Shown here: in pieces, positions 25,268 through 32,623 of the stretch
Position numbering within the stretch: the stretch's first letter is position 1
How the letters are laid out: the number at the start of each line of letters is the position of its first letter
Source of the DNA: Bradyrhizobium sp. cir1
Lineage (GTDB): Bacteria; Pseudomonadota; Alphaproteobacteria; Rhizobiales; Xanthobacteraceae
Direction of reading: 5' to 3'
Length of the DNA: 64,000 bases
Assembly: GCF_014198245.1 (NCBI RefSeq)
Contig: NZ_JACIHE010000016.1
Coordinates: 62,001 to 126,000 of the forward strand
Notes under the pieces: model-generated
Seen by the model: the letters and a program-made list of their open reading frames with translations, nothing else
Told to the model about the DNA's origin: nothing
The model's database searches: none
Translations under genes and position numbers: made by a program

Positions 25268-25685
25268 GCACAAACTCCCTCGCGGCACTGCGTAAGGCCT
25301 ATGGACGCGTGTGTCTGAGACAAGCTGCCGCCACCAGACTATCTGCGCAAGCTGTCTTTTGACACCGCGGATTTACATTACAAAGCGATCTCAACAACAT
25401 AAGAGTTCGCAGTTTTGTTCTGGGTGGCGCGCCAAATCCGCGATATTCCTCGATCTTCGACACCATACGACGGCGTCCCCGTCCGGCCGCGCGTCGCAGC
25501 GGCGCCGCTGATGAAGTGATTGAGTGAACCCGCCTTGCATTCACTCCGGCGCAAAATACACCATCTCGCGCCGTCGCTTCTGCGCCGCGCGATGGTTGCA
25601 TGACGAGCGCGTGGCTCGGGCTCCCCTCAACGCTGCTCGAGCGGCCATCGCGAGAGGAGCCCTGGCCATATGCCCTGGCCGTATC
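25268..25685. other. Intergenic region with border repeat, no gene seen
   Basis: This 418-nt gap holds border repeat C (25387-25460). The rest shows only shadow reading frames. The sequence after the repeat (CGCCGCTGATGAAGTGATTGAGTG) faintly echoes the region downstream of tRNA-Glu (GGCTGACTGATTGAGTCGG). Confidence 0.45.
25387..25460 (+). repeat. Module-border repeat, copy C
   Basis: CTCAACAACATAAGAGTTCG, AGTTTTGTTCTGGGTGGCGC and GCCAAATCCGCGATATTCCTCG follow each other; the match to copy B is almost complete over about 60 bp. It lies between the Mo-enzyme and the CBS/YbaK module. Confidence 0.78.
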
Positions 25686-26105
25686 TCAGTGATGCGCCGA
25701 AACGCTCCTGACGGTCTCGGTGAGCATATCACCCGACGTGGAATGGCCGACGTCACCCAGGCTGATGATGCCGACCATCCGCTTGCTCTTGTTGATCACC
25801 GGCAGCCTGCGGACCTGCAGCTTCTCCATATGATGCATCGCCTTGGCGAGGTCATCGTCCTCGCGGCAGCAATGGATGCCCTCGGTCATCACGTCGCGCG
25901 CCGTCGCGCGGCCGGCATCGAAGCTGCGGCTCGCGAGCCCTTTGCAGACGATATCGCGGTCGGTCACCATTCCGACCAGCTTGTCATCCTCGCCAATCGG
26001 AATGCAGCCGATATCATGCGCCCGCATCAGTTTGGCAAGCTCGGTAATTGGGGTGTCGGGGCTGACCCAGTCGACACCCTTGTGCATCACGTCTTTGACT
26101 TTCAT
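25686..26105 (-). CDS. Tandem CBS-domain protein
   Basis: This 139-residue protein is made of two CBS motifs: MKVKDVMHKGVDWVSPDTPI through GMVTDRDIVCKGLA, and TARDVMTEGIHCCREDDDL through GIISLGDVGH. Such free-standing CBS pairs bind adenine nucleotides and sense energy state, acting on unknown partners. The ATG at 26105 has GGAGG 7 nt upstream; longer readings to 26288 lack composition support. It is downstream of the YbaK-like gene in the same direction with 182 nt between. Confidence 0.9.
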   Translation of the reverse strand: MKVKDVMHKGVDWVSPDTPITELAKLMRAHDIGCIPIGEDDKLVGMVTDRDIVCKGLASRSFDAGRATARDVMTEGIHCCREDDDLAKAMHHMEKLQVRRLPVINKSKRMVGIISLGDVGHSTSGDMLTETVRSVSAHH

Positions 26106-26287
26106 GGCGAGCCTCCGTTCGTGGGTTTCAAGTGCGTTGATGCAATGCAGCGGCACCTCCATCTTCCGAACTCCGACCAGACAAGCGAAGACACTCTCGC
26201 CGCCACCTTGCTGAACAGTATGACGGCGACCTCGTGGCCAGAGTTCCCGCCCAGGATCGCAAGGACAATGGGCGGTGTCCAAAATCA

Positions 26288-26758
26288 TCAGTCATGCGCG
26301 CTGAAGCGCCCGTGCGGTGCACTGGCCGTCAGGCGTGCGAACTGCGCGCGACCCATATGAAGCAGCGTCTCATGATCGCCGGCTTCCATATAGATGTCCG
26401 GCTGTGCCTCGATGCTGTCGTCGACGATGATATCCAGTCCGTAGCATTTGCCGACGGCAGGAACTGCACCGTGTGCACAGTCGCTGAACAGCCGATTGAT
26501 CTCGGTTTCATCGGCCATGTGGACATTGTCGCCGAGGCTTGTCCTCAGGTCCGACAGGCGGAGGTGATGCGATGCGGGCAAGATGGCCAGCATGTATCCG
26601 CCGTCGCGCCGCAACACGATGCCCTTGGCGAGGCGGTCGCCCGAGATATGGCATGCCTCGGCGGTTCGAGCGGACGTCATGCTGAGTTCGTGCGGGATCA
26701 CCTCGTACTGGATGTTCTCAGCGGCTAGGTATTTCTGGAGCGTGGGAGCAATGGTCAT
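26288..26758 (-). CDS. YbaK/ProX-type aminoacyl-tRNA deacylase domain protein
   Basis: A single YbaK-like domain (156 aa) clears mischarged aminoacyl-tRNA in trans in known members. The conserved Lys is Lys45 in RLAKGIVLRRDGGYML, followed by ILPASHHLRLSDL and the later CAHGAVPAVG loop that shapes the pocket. The C-terminus is extended slightly beyond the usual fold (TASAPHGRFSAHD). The start at 26758 is backed by GGAGGTGATGCC directly upstream. Which tRNA is edited is not predictable. Confidence 0.87.
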   Translation of the reverse strand: MTIAPTLQKYLAAENIQYEVIPHELSMTSARTAEACHISGDRLAKGIVLRRDGGYMLAILPASHHLRLSDLRTSLGDNVHMADETEINRLFSDCAHGAVPAVGKCYGLDIIVDDSIEAQPDIYMEAGDHETLLHMGRAQFARLTASAPHGRFSAHD

Positions 26759-27198
26759 GGCATCACCTCCGATGCTGAACGGAAACCATCCATCGTGAGG
26801 TCGACCCTGCAGACTCTCGCCATACGATGGGCGGCTGCCTGACTATAGACTCAACATAGGGCTTCCATCCGCAAGCTGCAATTCATCGTCGTTGACCAAC
26901 TTGTGGCGAGATCGTCGAGTCATCGTACTGTCCGGCGGTGGAGAGTATGCGGATGCCGCCATGCGCCTCCTCTTTGACCCGGCTCTGGCTGCGCTCCGTT
27001 CGGGCACATCAGGCCTCGTCGAAGTTATATAGCAATCTCAATAACATAGGGCTCGCGATCTTGTTCCGAGTGGTGCGCCAGACAAATCCTAAGCCATTGA
27101 AAACCTGCGCGCTCTAGGCAACCATGTGAGCCTGGAGAGACCGCTCTGCTACGCACGTAGCCTCACAGGTGGTCCGCAACGGCGCTCGCGGTCGTAAC
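26759..27198. other. Intergenic region with border repeat D, no gene seen
   Basis: This 440-nt gap between the YbaK-like gene and the nuclease-helicase contains border repeat D at 27031-27085. I see no coding sequence or clear promoter in the remainder. Confidence 0.45.
27031..27085 (+). repeat. Module-border repeat, copy D (diverged)
   Basis: CAATCTCAATAACATAGGGC, then TCGCGATCTTGTTCCGAGTG and GTGCGCCAGACAAATCC. It is the most degenerate of the four and the right-most copy. Confidence 0.65.
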
Positions 27199-29016
27199 AT
27201 GGCAATCCTGGTCCCCAGCCTGGGCTTCGCGCGCTTCGACACTCGTGGGGAGTTGCGACTCGCGGAACGACTCAAGGACTTCCTCGAAGAGAACGCCGTC
27301 GTTTGGCACAATCTCCCTGTTGGCCCTCTCAACCGGCATCCGGATTTCATTATCGTTCACCCCGCGAACGGCCTGCTGGTGCTCGAGGTGAAAGACTGGC
27401 GCCTGGAGACGATTGTTTCGGCGGACAAGACAAAGGTCGAGTTGCTGACAAGTCGCGGTGTCGTACGGGAGAGCAATCCCCTCGAGCAGGCTCGCAGGTA
27501 TACGTTCGAGGTCGTGCGCACGCTGGAGCGCGATGGGCAGCTGTTGTTTCCGCCTGGTCATCGCCTCGTGGGCCGGCCCATCGTTCCCTTCGGCTTCGGG
27601 GCCGTATTCACGAACATCACGCGCAAGCAGTTCGATCAGACCAATCTCAAGGAGGTGCTGGCCGAGCACCTATGTCTTTTCAAGGATGAAATGACGGAGG
27701 GCGCGGATCCCGAAGAATTCCGGACCAGATTGTGGCACATGGTTCATCCGCGTCCCGGAGAGCCGCTGTCCATGCCGCAGTTCGACCGCCTGCGGGCGCT
27801 GCTCTTTCCGGAAATCCGCATACGACAGATCGCCCTGCCTCTGGACGACGCGCCCGGGGCCGATCCTTCGGACCGGACACTTGCGGTCATGGACCTGCAT
27901 CAGGAGCAGTTCGCGCGCAGTCTGGGAGAGGGGCATCGAATCATTCGCGGCGTCGCCGGATCGGGCAAGACCCTGATCCTTGCCTTTCGAGCCGAGTATC
28001 TGGCACGAGCGGCGGCAAAGCCGGTGCTCATCCTGTGTTACGCCAATGGCATCGCCGGGCGACTTGAGGATGCCATGCAGAGCAGGGGCGTGGAGGACCG
28101 CGTTCAGGTCCTCACCTTTCATTCCTGGTGTTACCGGATGCTGCGGACTTATGGGATCTCCGCCCCATCCGAGCGAGACTATCCGGACTACGCACAGCGA
28201 CTGGCTGCGAGCGTTTCAGAAGTCATGAAGGCGGTGGATCAAGGCCATATCCCAACGGAGCAGTACGACGCTGTCCTGATCGACGAGGCACACGACTTCG
28301 AGCCGCAATGGCTCGCGCTCGCGGCCAAGATGGTGAACCCGCGCACGAAGGCGCTCATGGTCGTCTACGACGACATCCAGGCCATCTACAAGGGGCGTGA
28401 ACGCCCGGTATGGAGCCAGCTCGGAATTGAGGCCAAGGGCAGAACGACCGTCTTGAAAGTCAACTACCGCAACACTGCGCAAATCGTTGCCTTCGCGCGG
28501 CGCTTCGCTGCAGACGTCATTGGCGCTCCGGGCATCACGGCAGACGATGAGCACGCCGTCCTGTTGCCCGAAGATGCGGGCCGGCAGGGCGTGGAGCCGG
28601 CCGTGCGGCGGTGCGTGAGCATCGACGCGGAAGCTCACTGCGTCGCCGAGTGGTTTCTCGACCGGAAAAAGGCCGGATACGAGTGGTCGCAGATGGCGTG
28701 TCTCTACCCCGAGCACTGGATCGGCGGGCGGGTCGCGCAGATACTCGCCAGGCATGATGTGCCGATCGATATGGCCAGGGACAATCGCAACAGAGTTTCG
28801 ATCAAGCGGGTGGCCGTGCGGTTTTTGAGCATGCACACCGCGAAAGGGCTGGAGTTTCCCTGCGTCGCTATTGCCGGCTTGGGCTTGCTAGGCCGCCACG
28901 GCGAGACCGTCGAGGAATGTGTCCGGCTGACCTATGTTGGGATTACCCGGGCGACTCACGAGGCGCTCCTGACGTACTCGAGCGAGTCGGCACTGGTGCA
29001 GCGTTTGATCGCGTAG
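27199..29016 (+). CDS. NERD nuclease - SF1 (UvrD-like) helicase fusion
   Basis: This 605-residue protein has an N-terminal NERD domain with a putative Asp49 / Glu63-x-Lys65 metal site (HPDFIIVHPANG, LLVLEVKDW) and a C-terminal superfamily 1 helicase. The helicase motifs are Walker A GVAGSGKT (251-258), Walker B IDEAHD (361-366), NYRN (422-425), HTAKGLEF (546-553) and YVGITRA (579-585), so it looks active. Such single-gene nuclease-helicases act in DNA repair or as stand-alone phage defence; the latter is suggested by its place at the border of an accessory region. The ATG at 27199 is preferred to 27169 because the extra N-terminal residues are basic and not part of the NERD fold. Confidence 0.88.
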   Translation: MAILVPSLGFARFDTRGELRLAERLKDFLEENAVVWHNLPVGPLNRHPDFIIVHPANGLLVLEVKDWRLETIVSADKTKVELLTSRGVVRESNPLEQARRYTFEVVRTLERDGQLLFPPGHRLVGRPIVPFGFGAVFTNITRKQFDQTNLKEVLAEHLCLFKDEMTEGADPEEFRTRLWHMVHPRPGEPLSMPQFDRLRALLFPEIRIRQIALPLDDAPGADPSDRTLAVMDLHQEQFARSLGEGHRIIRGVAGSGKTLILAFRAEYLARAAAKPVLILCYANGIAGRLEDAMQSRGVEDRVQVLTFHSWCYRMLRTYGISAPSERDYPDYAQRLAASVSEVMKAVDQGHIPTEQYDAVLIDEAHDFEPQWLALAAKMVNPRTKALMVVYDDIQAIYKGRERPVWSQLGIEAKGRTTVLKVNYRNTAQIVAFARRFAADVIGAPGITADDEHAVLLPEDAGRQGVEPAVRRCVSIDAEAHCVAEWFLDRKKAGYEWSQMACLYPEHWIGGRVAQILARHDVPIDMARDNRNRVSIKRVAVRFLSMHTAKGLEFPCVAIAGLGLLGRHGETVEECVRLTYVGITRATHEALLTYSSESALVQRLIA

Positions 29017-29070
29017 AGCATGATCCGGAAAAGTGTGCAGCGGTTTTCCGAAAAGATCATGCTCAAACAA
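29017..29070. repeat. Dispersed repeat, TTTTCCGGATCATGC family, half copy (inverted)
   Basis: AGCATGATCCGGAAAAGTGT, GCAGCGGTTTTCCG and AAAAGATCATGC form the pairing half of the repeat seen at 8905 and 13407, in inverse orientation, starting right after the helicase stop codon. Confidence 0.8.
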
Positions 29071-29089
29071 CAACCCCGCGGGCGCTCTC

Positions 29090-30115
29090 TTACGCCGTCG
29101 TGCCGTCGATCGAGCGGCGGATCACCCGCTGCACTTCCGCATTCGACAGAAACAGATCGTGGTTGATGATGCCCCAGCCTTCCTGGGAAGCATCGACCAC
29201 ACGCACGCCGAGCCGCGCGATGGCGGCCTTCTCTGCGGCGCCGACCCTGGTCATGCCACCTGCGATCTGGCCCGACAGCGCTAGTGCACGATCATTCGTC
29301 GCGGCGATCACGGTGATCTTGCCGGCCAGCGGACCGATACGCTGGATCGCCGATGAGAACACGTCCATGTCGATATCGGGCGCGGCAAACACCACCGCGC
29401 CGATCCTGCTCGTAACCGTGTCGCCGTATCGCGCATAGAGCTGACGCAGGCTTTCGAGGGTCAGCATGGTTCCCATGCTGTGCGCAACGATGTGCACGCG
29501 GCCGCCGCCCGGCGCCGACACGAGCGCAGAGAGCACGCGCTCGAAATCGTCGCGAGACCACATCGCGCTGTCGCGGTCATAGGCATAGTCGAAGAATCCT
29601 GCCTTGGAGGGCCAGGAGAATGCCATGGTGCGGCCGCGGAACTTGATCCCGTCGGAGAGATGGGCGGCATCCAGTACCGCCGTCTCGAATGTCTGCTTGA
29701 AGCCGTGCACATAGATCAGCACGTCGCCTCCGCCGGCCTGCGCGGCGAGATCGCCGGCGTCGGCCGACACCGGTTCGATCCGATCAAGACGCCAATCGCC
29801 GAGCCCAACCGAGGCGAGAGAAAGACGGCTCTCGTCCGGGGCCACCAGCCTGGCCCGCGCGACCGTCATGCTCGTCGCGCGCTCCGGCCCAAACCAGGGT
29901 TTGGTGCGGCCGCCGTTGACAGGCTTGCGCGTGGTGGTGACCAGCAACGTGGGGTCAACGGAGAGGGACGACGCGTCGAAGCGCGCGCCGGTCGCACCGA
30001 GGCCTGCGCATCCGCCGAGCGCGAGGGCACTGCCTGCCGACACAAGCCCGCCGAGGAGAGCGCGGCGCGAAACAGAATGACGGCAGTCGCGCTGCAGAAG
30101 ACGTCGGACGATCAC
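29090..30115 (-). CDS. DUF900-type alpha/beta-hydrolase, Tat/lipoprotein signal
   Basis: The protein (341 aa from GTG 30115) has a twin-arginine-like N-terminus (SRRALLGGLVSAGSALALGGCAG) whose LGGC could be a lipobox, so it may be an exported lipoprotein. The hydrolase core shows VLIYVHGFKQTF (oxyanion region), the nucleophile elbow VAHSMGT and a C-terminal INHDLFLSN with the likely catalytic His. This matches the DUF900 group of alpha/beta hydrolases; the substrate is unknown. No ATG start exists upstream; the GTG at 30115 keeps a plausible signal, whereas TTG at 30175 is the only longer option. Confidence 0.82.
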   Translation of the reverse strand: MIVRRLLQRDCRHSVSRRALLGGLVSAGSALALGGCAGLGATGARFDASSLSVDPTLLVTTTRKPVNGGRTKPWFGPERATSMTVARARLVAPDESRLSLASVGLGDWRLDRIEPVSADAGDLAAQAGGGDVLIYVHGFKQTFETAVLDAAHLSDGIKFRGRTMAFSWPSKAGFFDYAYDRDSAMWSRDDFERVLSALVSAPGGGRVHIVAHSMGTMLTLESLRQLYARYGDTVTSRIGAVVFAAPDIDMDVFSSAIQRIGPLAGKITVIAATNDRALALSGQIAGGMTRVGAAEKAAIARLGVRVVDASQEGWGIINHDLFLSNAEVQRVIRRSIDGTTA

Positions 30116-30243
30116 ACGGAACCCCAGGGAACTTGGCCACCGTAACGCCGCCCCGCCTAGTTCACTGAATGACAATGGGGGCGAGAAGACGGCAGAGCCG
30201 CTTCGCGGTGGTTCAAAGTCGTGGCGTCCGAAAGAGCGCCAGA

Positions 30244-30675
30244 TCAGTCGACGATGTCGATCTCATGCAGCGCGCACCACTCGCGCAACGCGCACTCTGT
30301 CGCCTCATTCTCGTAGGCATGCCAGCGATCGATCGCGCCTCGTCTGGCGAGCAGCGCTCTGAATTTCGGATAAGCGCCCCTTTTGCTGAAGAAATAACGG
30401 ACGTCGTCGTAATCGTCCGGCAGGAACTCGCGGGCGAAAGCGAGCACCAGGGGCTTGCCGAGATCGAGGTCGCGCTTGTCCGGGAGCGGGATGTATTTGG
30501 TTCCATCCTCTATGTCATCCGGCAGCTCGTCTTCGGAATCTTCCGAGTCGAGGTCGCCAGTCTGGTAGTAGATCTTTCCGGTCTGTCTGCACACGAAGGC
30601 ACGAAACTCCGACACGCCGCCGTTGGTGTTGGCGAACTCGAAGGCTGTGCAAACGTCGTCGAACTTCACGGGCAT
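30244..30675 (-). CDS. UPF0158 family protein
   Basis: This 143-residue acidic soluble protein has the UPF0158 pattern: an N-terminal VCTAFEFANTNG, KIYYQTGD, a DDIEDGTKYIPLPDKRDLDLGKPLVLAFAREFLPDDYDDVRYFF core and the RGAYPKFRALLARRGAIDRWHAYENEA end. The function of this family is unknown. It stands alone, 128 nt from the hydrolase gene. Confidence 0.85.
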   Translation of the reverse strand: MPVKFDDVCTAFEFANTNGGVSEFRAFVCRQTGKIYYQTGDLDSEDSEDELPDDIEDGTKYIPLPDKRDLDLGKPLVLAFAREFLPDDYDDVRYFFSKRGAYPKFRALLARRGAIDRWHAYENEATECALREWCALHEIDIVD

Positions 30676-30833
30676 TGGGGGGCAACACGACTTTCCATTG
30701 AAGTCTAAGACAGTAGACGACTATCATAGCTCGGCGGGTTACGCTGACAATGCGCTTACTCTTCGGCTATCGATGTCGGTTTCGTGATTGCGGTGCACTA
30801 TAACCCACACAGGGGATGGCCTGAGAAAAGTTT

Positions 30834-31331
30834 CTAATGAAGCGATGCCGCAATGTCGGCGATCGACCTGAAGAGAACGAGCGGATCGTCCTTTGAGGCA
30901 AGGAATCCTCGCCGCTTCCAGAACGCAGCTGCTCCGGCATCGACCGCATTCACGATCAGCGCGCGTCCTCCGATCAGGCCTGCGGCCGTGACGCAGCGCT
31001 GGAGCGCATGCTTGACCAGGCCGGTGCCGATTCCCTGGCCGATCCAGTTCTCATCGGTCGCGAGCTGTCCCAGCAGCAGACAGGGCACAGGGTCGGGCGG
31101 CTGCCCGGTCCGTATGGACCGCGGCAGAGACGAGGGGATGATTGGCGTTGGCGCGAGACCATAATAGCCGACCACCCGGTTCATCTCGTGAACCACCATG
31201 ACGGCGGTAAAGCCCTTCTCCTGGTTGGACAGCGCTCGCGTCTTCAGCCATCGGTCGAGCGATGGCTTGCCGCAAGAGAACTCGTCGAGATGGTGCTCTG
31301 ACGTCAGCGGTTCAGGGGTGGAGATTGCCAA
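30834..31331 (-). CDS. GNAT-family toxin (TacT-like) of a type II TA pair
   Basis: This 165-residue GNAT acetyltransferase resembles TacT/AtaT toxins, which acetylate aminoacyl-tRNA and stop translation. The acetyl-CoA loop is GQGIGTGLVKHAL (about 98-110). The conserved C-terminal AFYxxxGF element reads AAAFWKRRGF, so Trp138 replaces the Tyr that is catalytic in TacT; activity may be reduced. The start is TTG at 31331 with AGAGGCG upstream. The stop of the antitoxin in its restored frame lies 3 nt before it, so the pair would be translationally coupled. Confidence 0.85.
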   Translation of the reverse strand: MAISTPEPLTSEHHLDEFSCGKPSLDRWLKTRALSNQEKGFTAVMVVHEMNRVVGYYGLAPTPIIPSSLPRSIRTGQPPDPVPCLLLGQLATDENWIGQGIGTGLVKHALQRCVTAAGLIGGRALIVNAVDAGAAAFWKRRGFLASKDDPLVLFRSIADIAASLH

Positions 31332-31334
31332 GTC

Positions 31335-31692
31335 TCAGCGCCTCTTGCGCGGGCGGCTTTCTCGATTTGATACGTCTTGTTTACGCGAGCCGGCGTCCAC
31401 TTCGCTTGAAGACGCCTTGCTCGCCCATGGCGCCGCGCGCTGGAAGAGTTCGACTATTTCCGGCACCGGGGCAGCCGGTCCTAGTTGCCATGAACGCCTT
31501 GAAGCCGGACGGGCTCATGCGAATGGGCGCCGTCTCCATCAGCACGTCCTCAGCCGCACGCACTGCCGCGTCACGCACGAAGTCCGTGCGTGAGCGCCCG
31601 CGCAGCGCCGCCGCCCGGTCGATGATGGCAATGTCGGTTTCCGGCAGCCGCATCGAGAGCGGATGCTCCTTGCGTTCAACGCTTCGCGCCAT
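31335..31692 (-). pseudogene. DUF1778 (TacA-like) antitoxin, frameshifted
   Basis: The N-terminus is a normal ribbon-helix-helix DUF1778 domain (HPLSMRLPETDIAIIDRAAALRGRSRTDFVRDAAVRAAEDVL). After FKAFMA the reading frame runs into TRTGCPGAGNS and stops at 31381. Removing one base of the TT at 31485-31486 restores LGPAAPVPEIVELFQRAAPW, the usual DUF1778 tail, and the frame then stops at 31335, 3 nt before the toxin start. The C-terminal tail is the toxin-neutralising part in known pairs, so the gene as written should bind DNA but not neutralise. An error in the sequence is the alternative. Confidence 0.78.
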
Positions 31693-31720
31693 GGTGAACC
31701 TCCACAGCAACCAATAGGCT

Positions 31721-31741
31721 TGTAGTGCATTTTGCAATACA
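31721..31741. promoter_or_regulatory. Operator-like inverted repeat of the TA pair
   Basis: TGTAGTGCA (31721-31729) and TGCAATACA (31733-31741) are inverted with one mismatch and a 3-bp TTT spacer. They start 29 nt before the antitoxin ATG at 31692, the usual place for ribbon-helix-helix autoregulation. Confidence 0.65.
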
Positions 31742-32623
31742 GTTTGATCTGGAGATAATCGAGCCGTCGGGCAAAACAACCCAACCCGCTGTCAACCCCC
31801 CTTCAAAAATATTCCATTTTACCGAAATTCGGATTTGTCGTATGTGTCGCGCATCCCAGCCCACCAAAGGGGCGGTCGTACGTCGTTTCGAGCGCGGGCT
31901 GGGGTGCGGTGGTCGCGGGCGGCGTTAAAGGCGGGTATTGCGCGTGCAGGGCGAGATGAACCTCGTGAGCATGGTGCGGACCGCGAAGACGGACGGCGCT
32001 CAAGTCCCGTGATGCCTCGGGCGAAGCAGGCGCGTCCTGCGAAGCCGCTTGGCGAAGCGGGAGTGTCCGCGTACGGCGAAACCGTGTGGTCCTGGCCGTC
32101 GTTGCTACGGTCAAGCCTTGGCGAAGGCGTCATCGCGTCAACCGGCGCGCTGCCGTGACTTTCGCAGAGGCGAGGGAGGCCAGAAGGAACTCGGCTCCCG
32201 GGAGAGCGCGGCATAGGCCGTCAGACCATCGCGCAGGGAAGGCCTGGTTTCGGCTGCCCTGTGTCTCCCCTGTGCATTGCGTGTGCATTCGTTCGGCGCA
32301 GGGGTCTTATGGGTGCCAGCTGGCGCCCGGTCTTCCCTGCGCCCTTTCTTCTGTGAGGGTGTGAAGCGAAGCATAGCTCGGGCAAATCAAGCCGCGAGAA
32401 CGCGCGCCCATGCCGATTGGACCGGCGAATTTGACGCCGCGGCGTCGTTGCGCTCCGGTCCCGATACACGTCCTGCGTTCATCGGCCTCACGTGCAAGCA
32501 TGCAGCATCGGCATCAGTGGTGGTGGTCGTTCTCCCCAGAATCTGCACTATGCGCGCCGACGTGCCTCCGGAGCTGCTGCCGGGCCTTTGGAGGTTTTTG
32601 CAATAGCTTTTCGGAGTGACGAG
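31742..32623. other. Long intergenic stretch, repeat-like, no gene supported
   Basis: About 880 nt without a supported gene. All reading frames are open in pieces with unnatural composition and no ribosome-binding sites. At 32295-32343 GGCGCAGGG pairs with CCCTGCGCC around an inner GGGTGCC/GGCGCCC hairpin (32311-32328). The overall look is that of a dispersed non-coding element or decayed insertion, but I cannot identify it. Confidence 0.45.

Noticed and set aside
25524..26728. Plus-strand open frames across the CBS and YbaK genes
   Set aside because: Both minus-strand genes show clear domains and ribosome-binding sites; the plus-strand products match nothing.
20806..27085. Border repeats read as tRNA remnants
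   Set aside because: A TTCG loop-like element and GCGCCA are present, but the distance between them is 6 nt longer than in tRNA-Glu and no T-stem forms; I treat them as att-like repeats, not tRNA pseudogenes.
31835..32500. Several overlapping open frames in the long gap before the amidohydrolase
   Set aside because: None has a ribosome-binding site or a natural composition, and they lie over nested inverted repeats.
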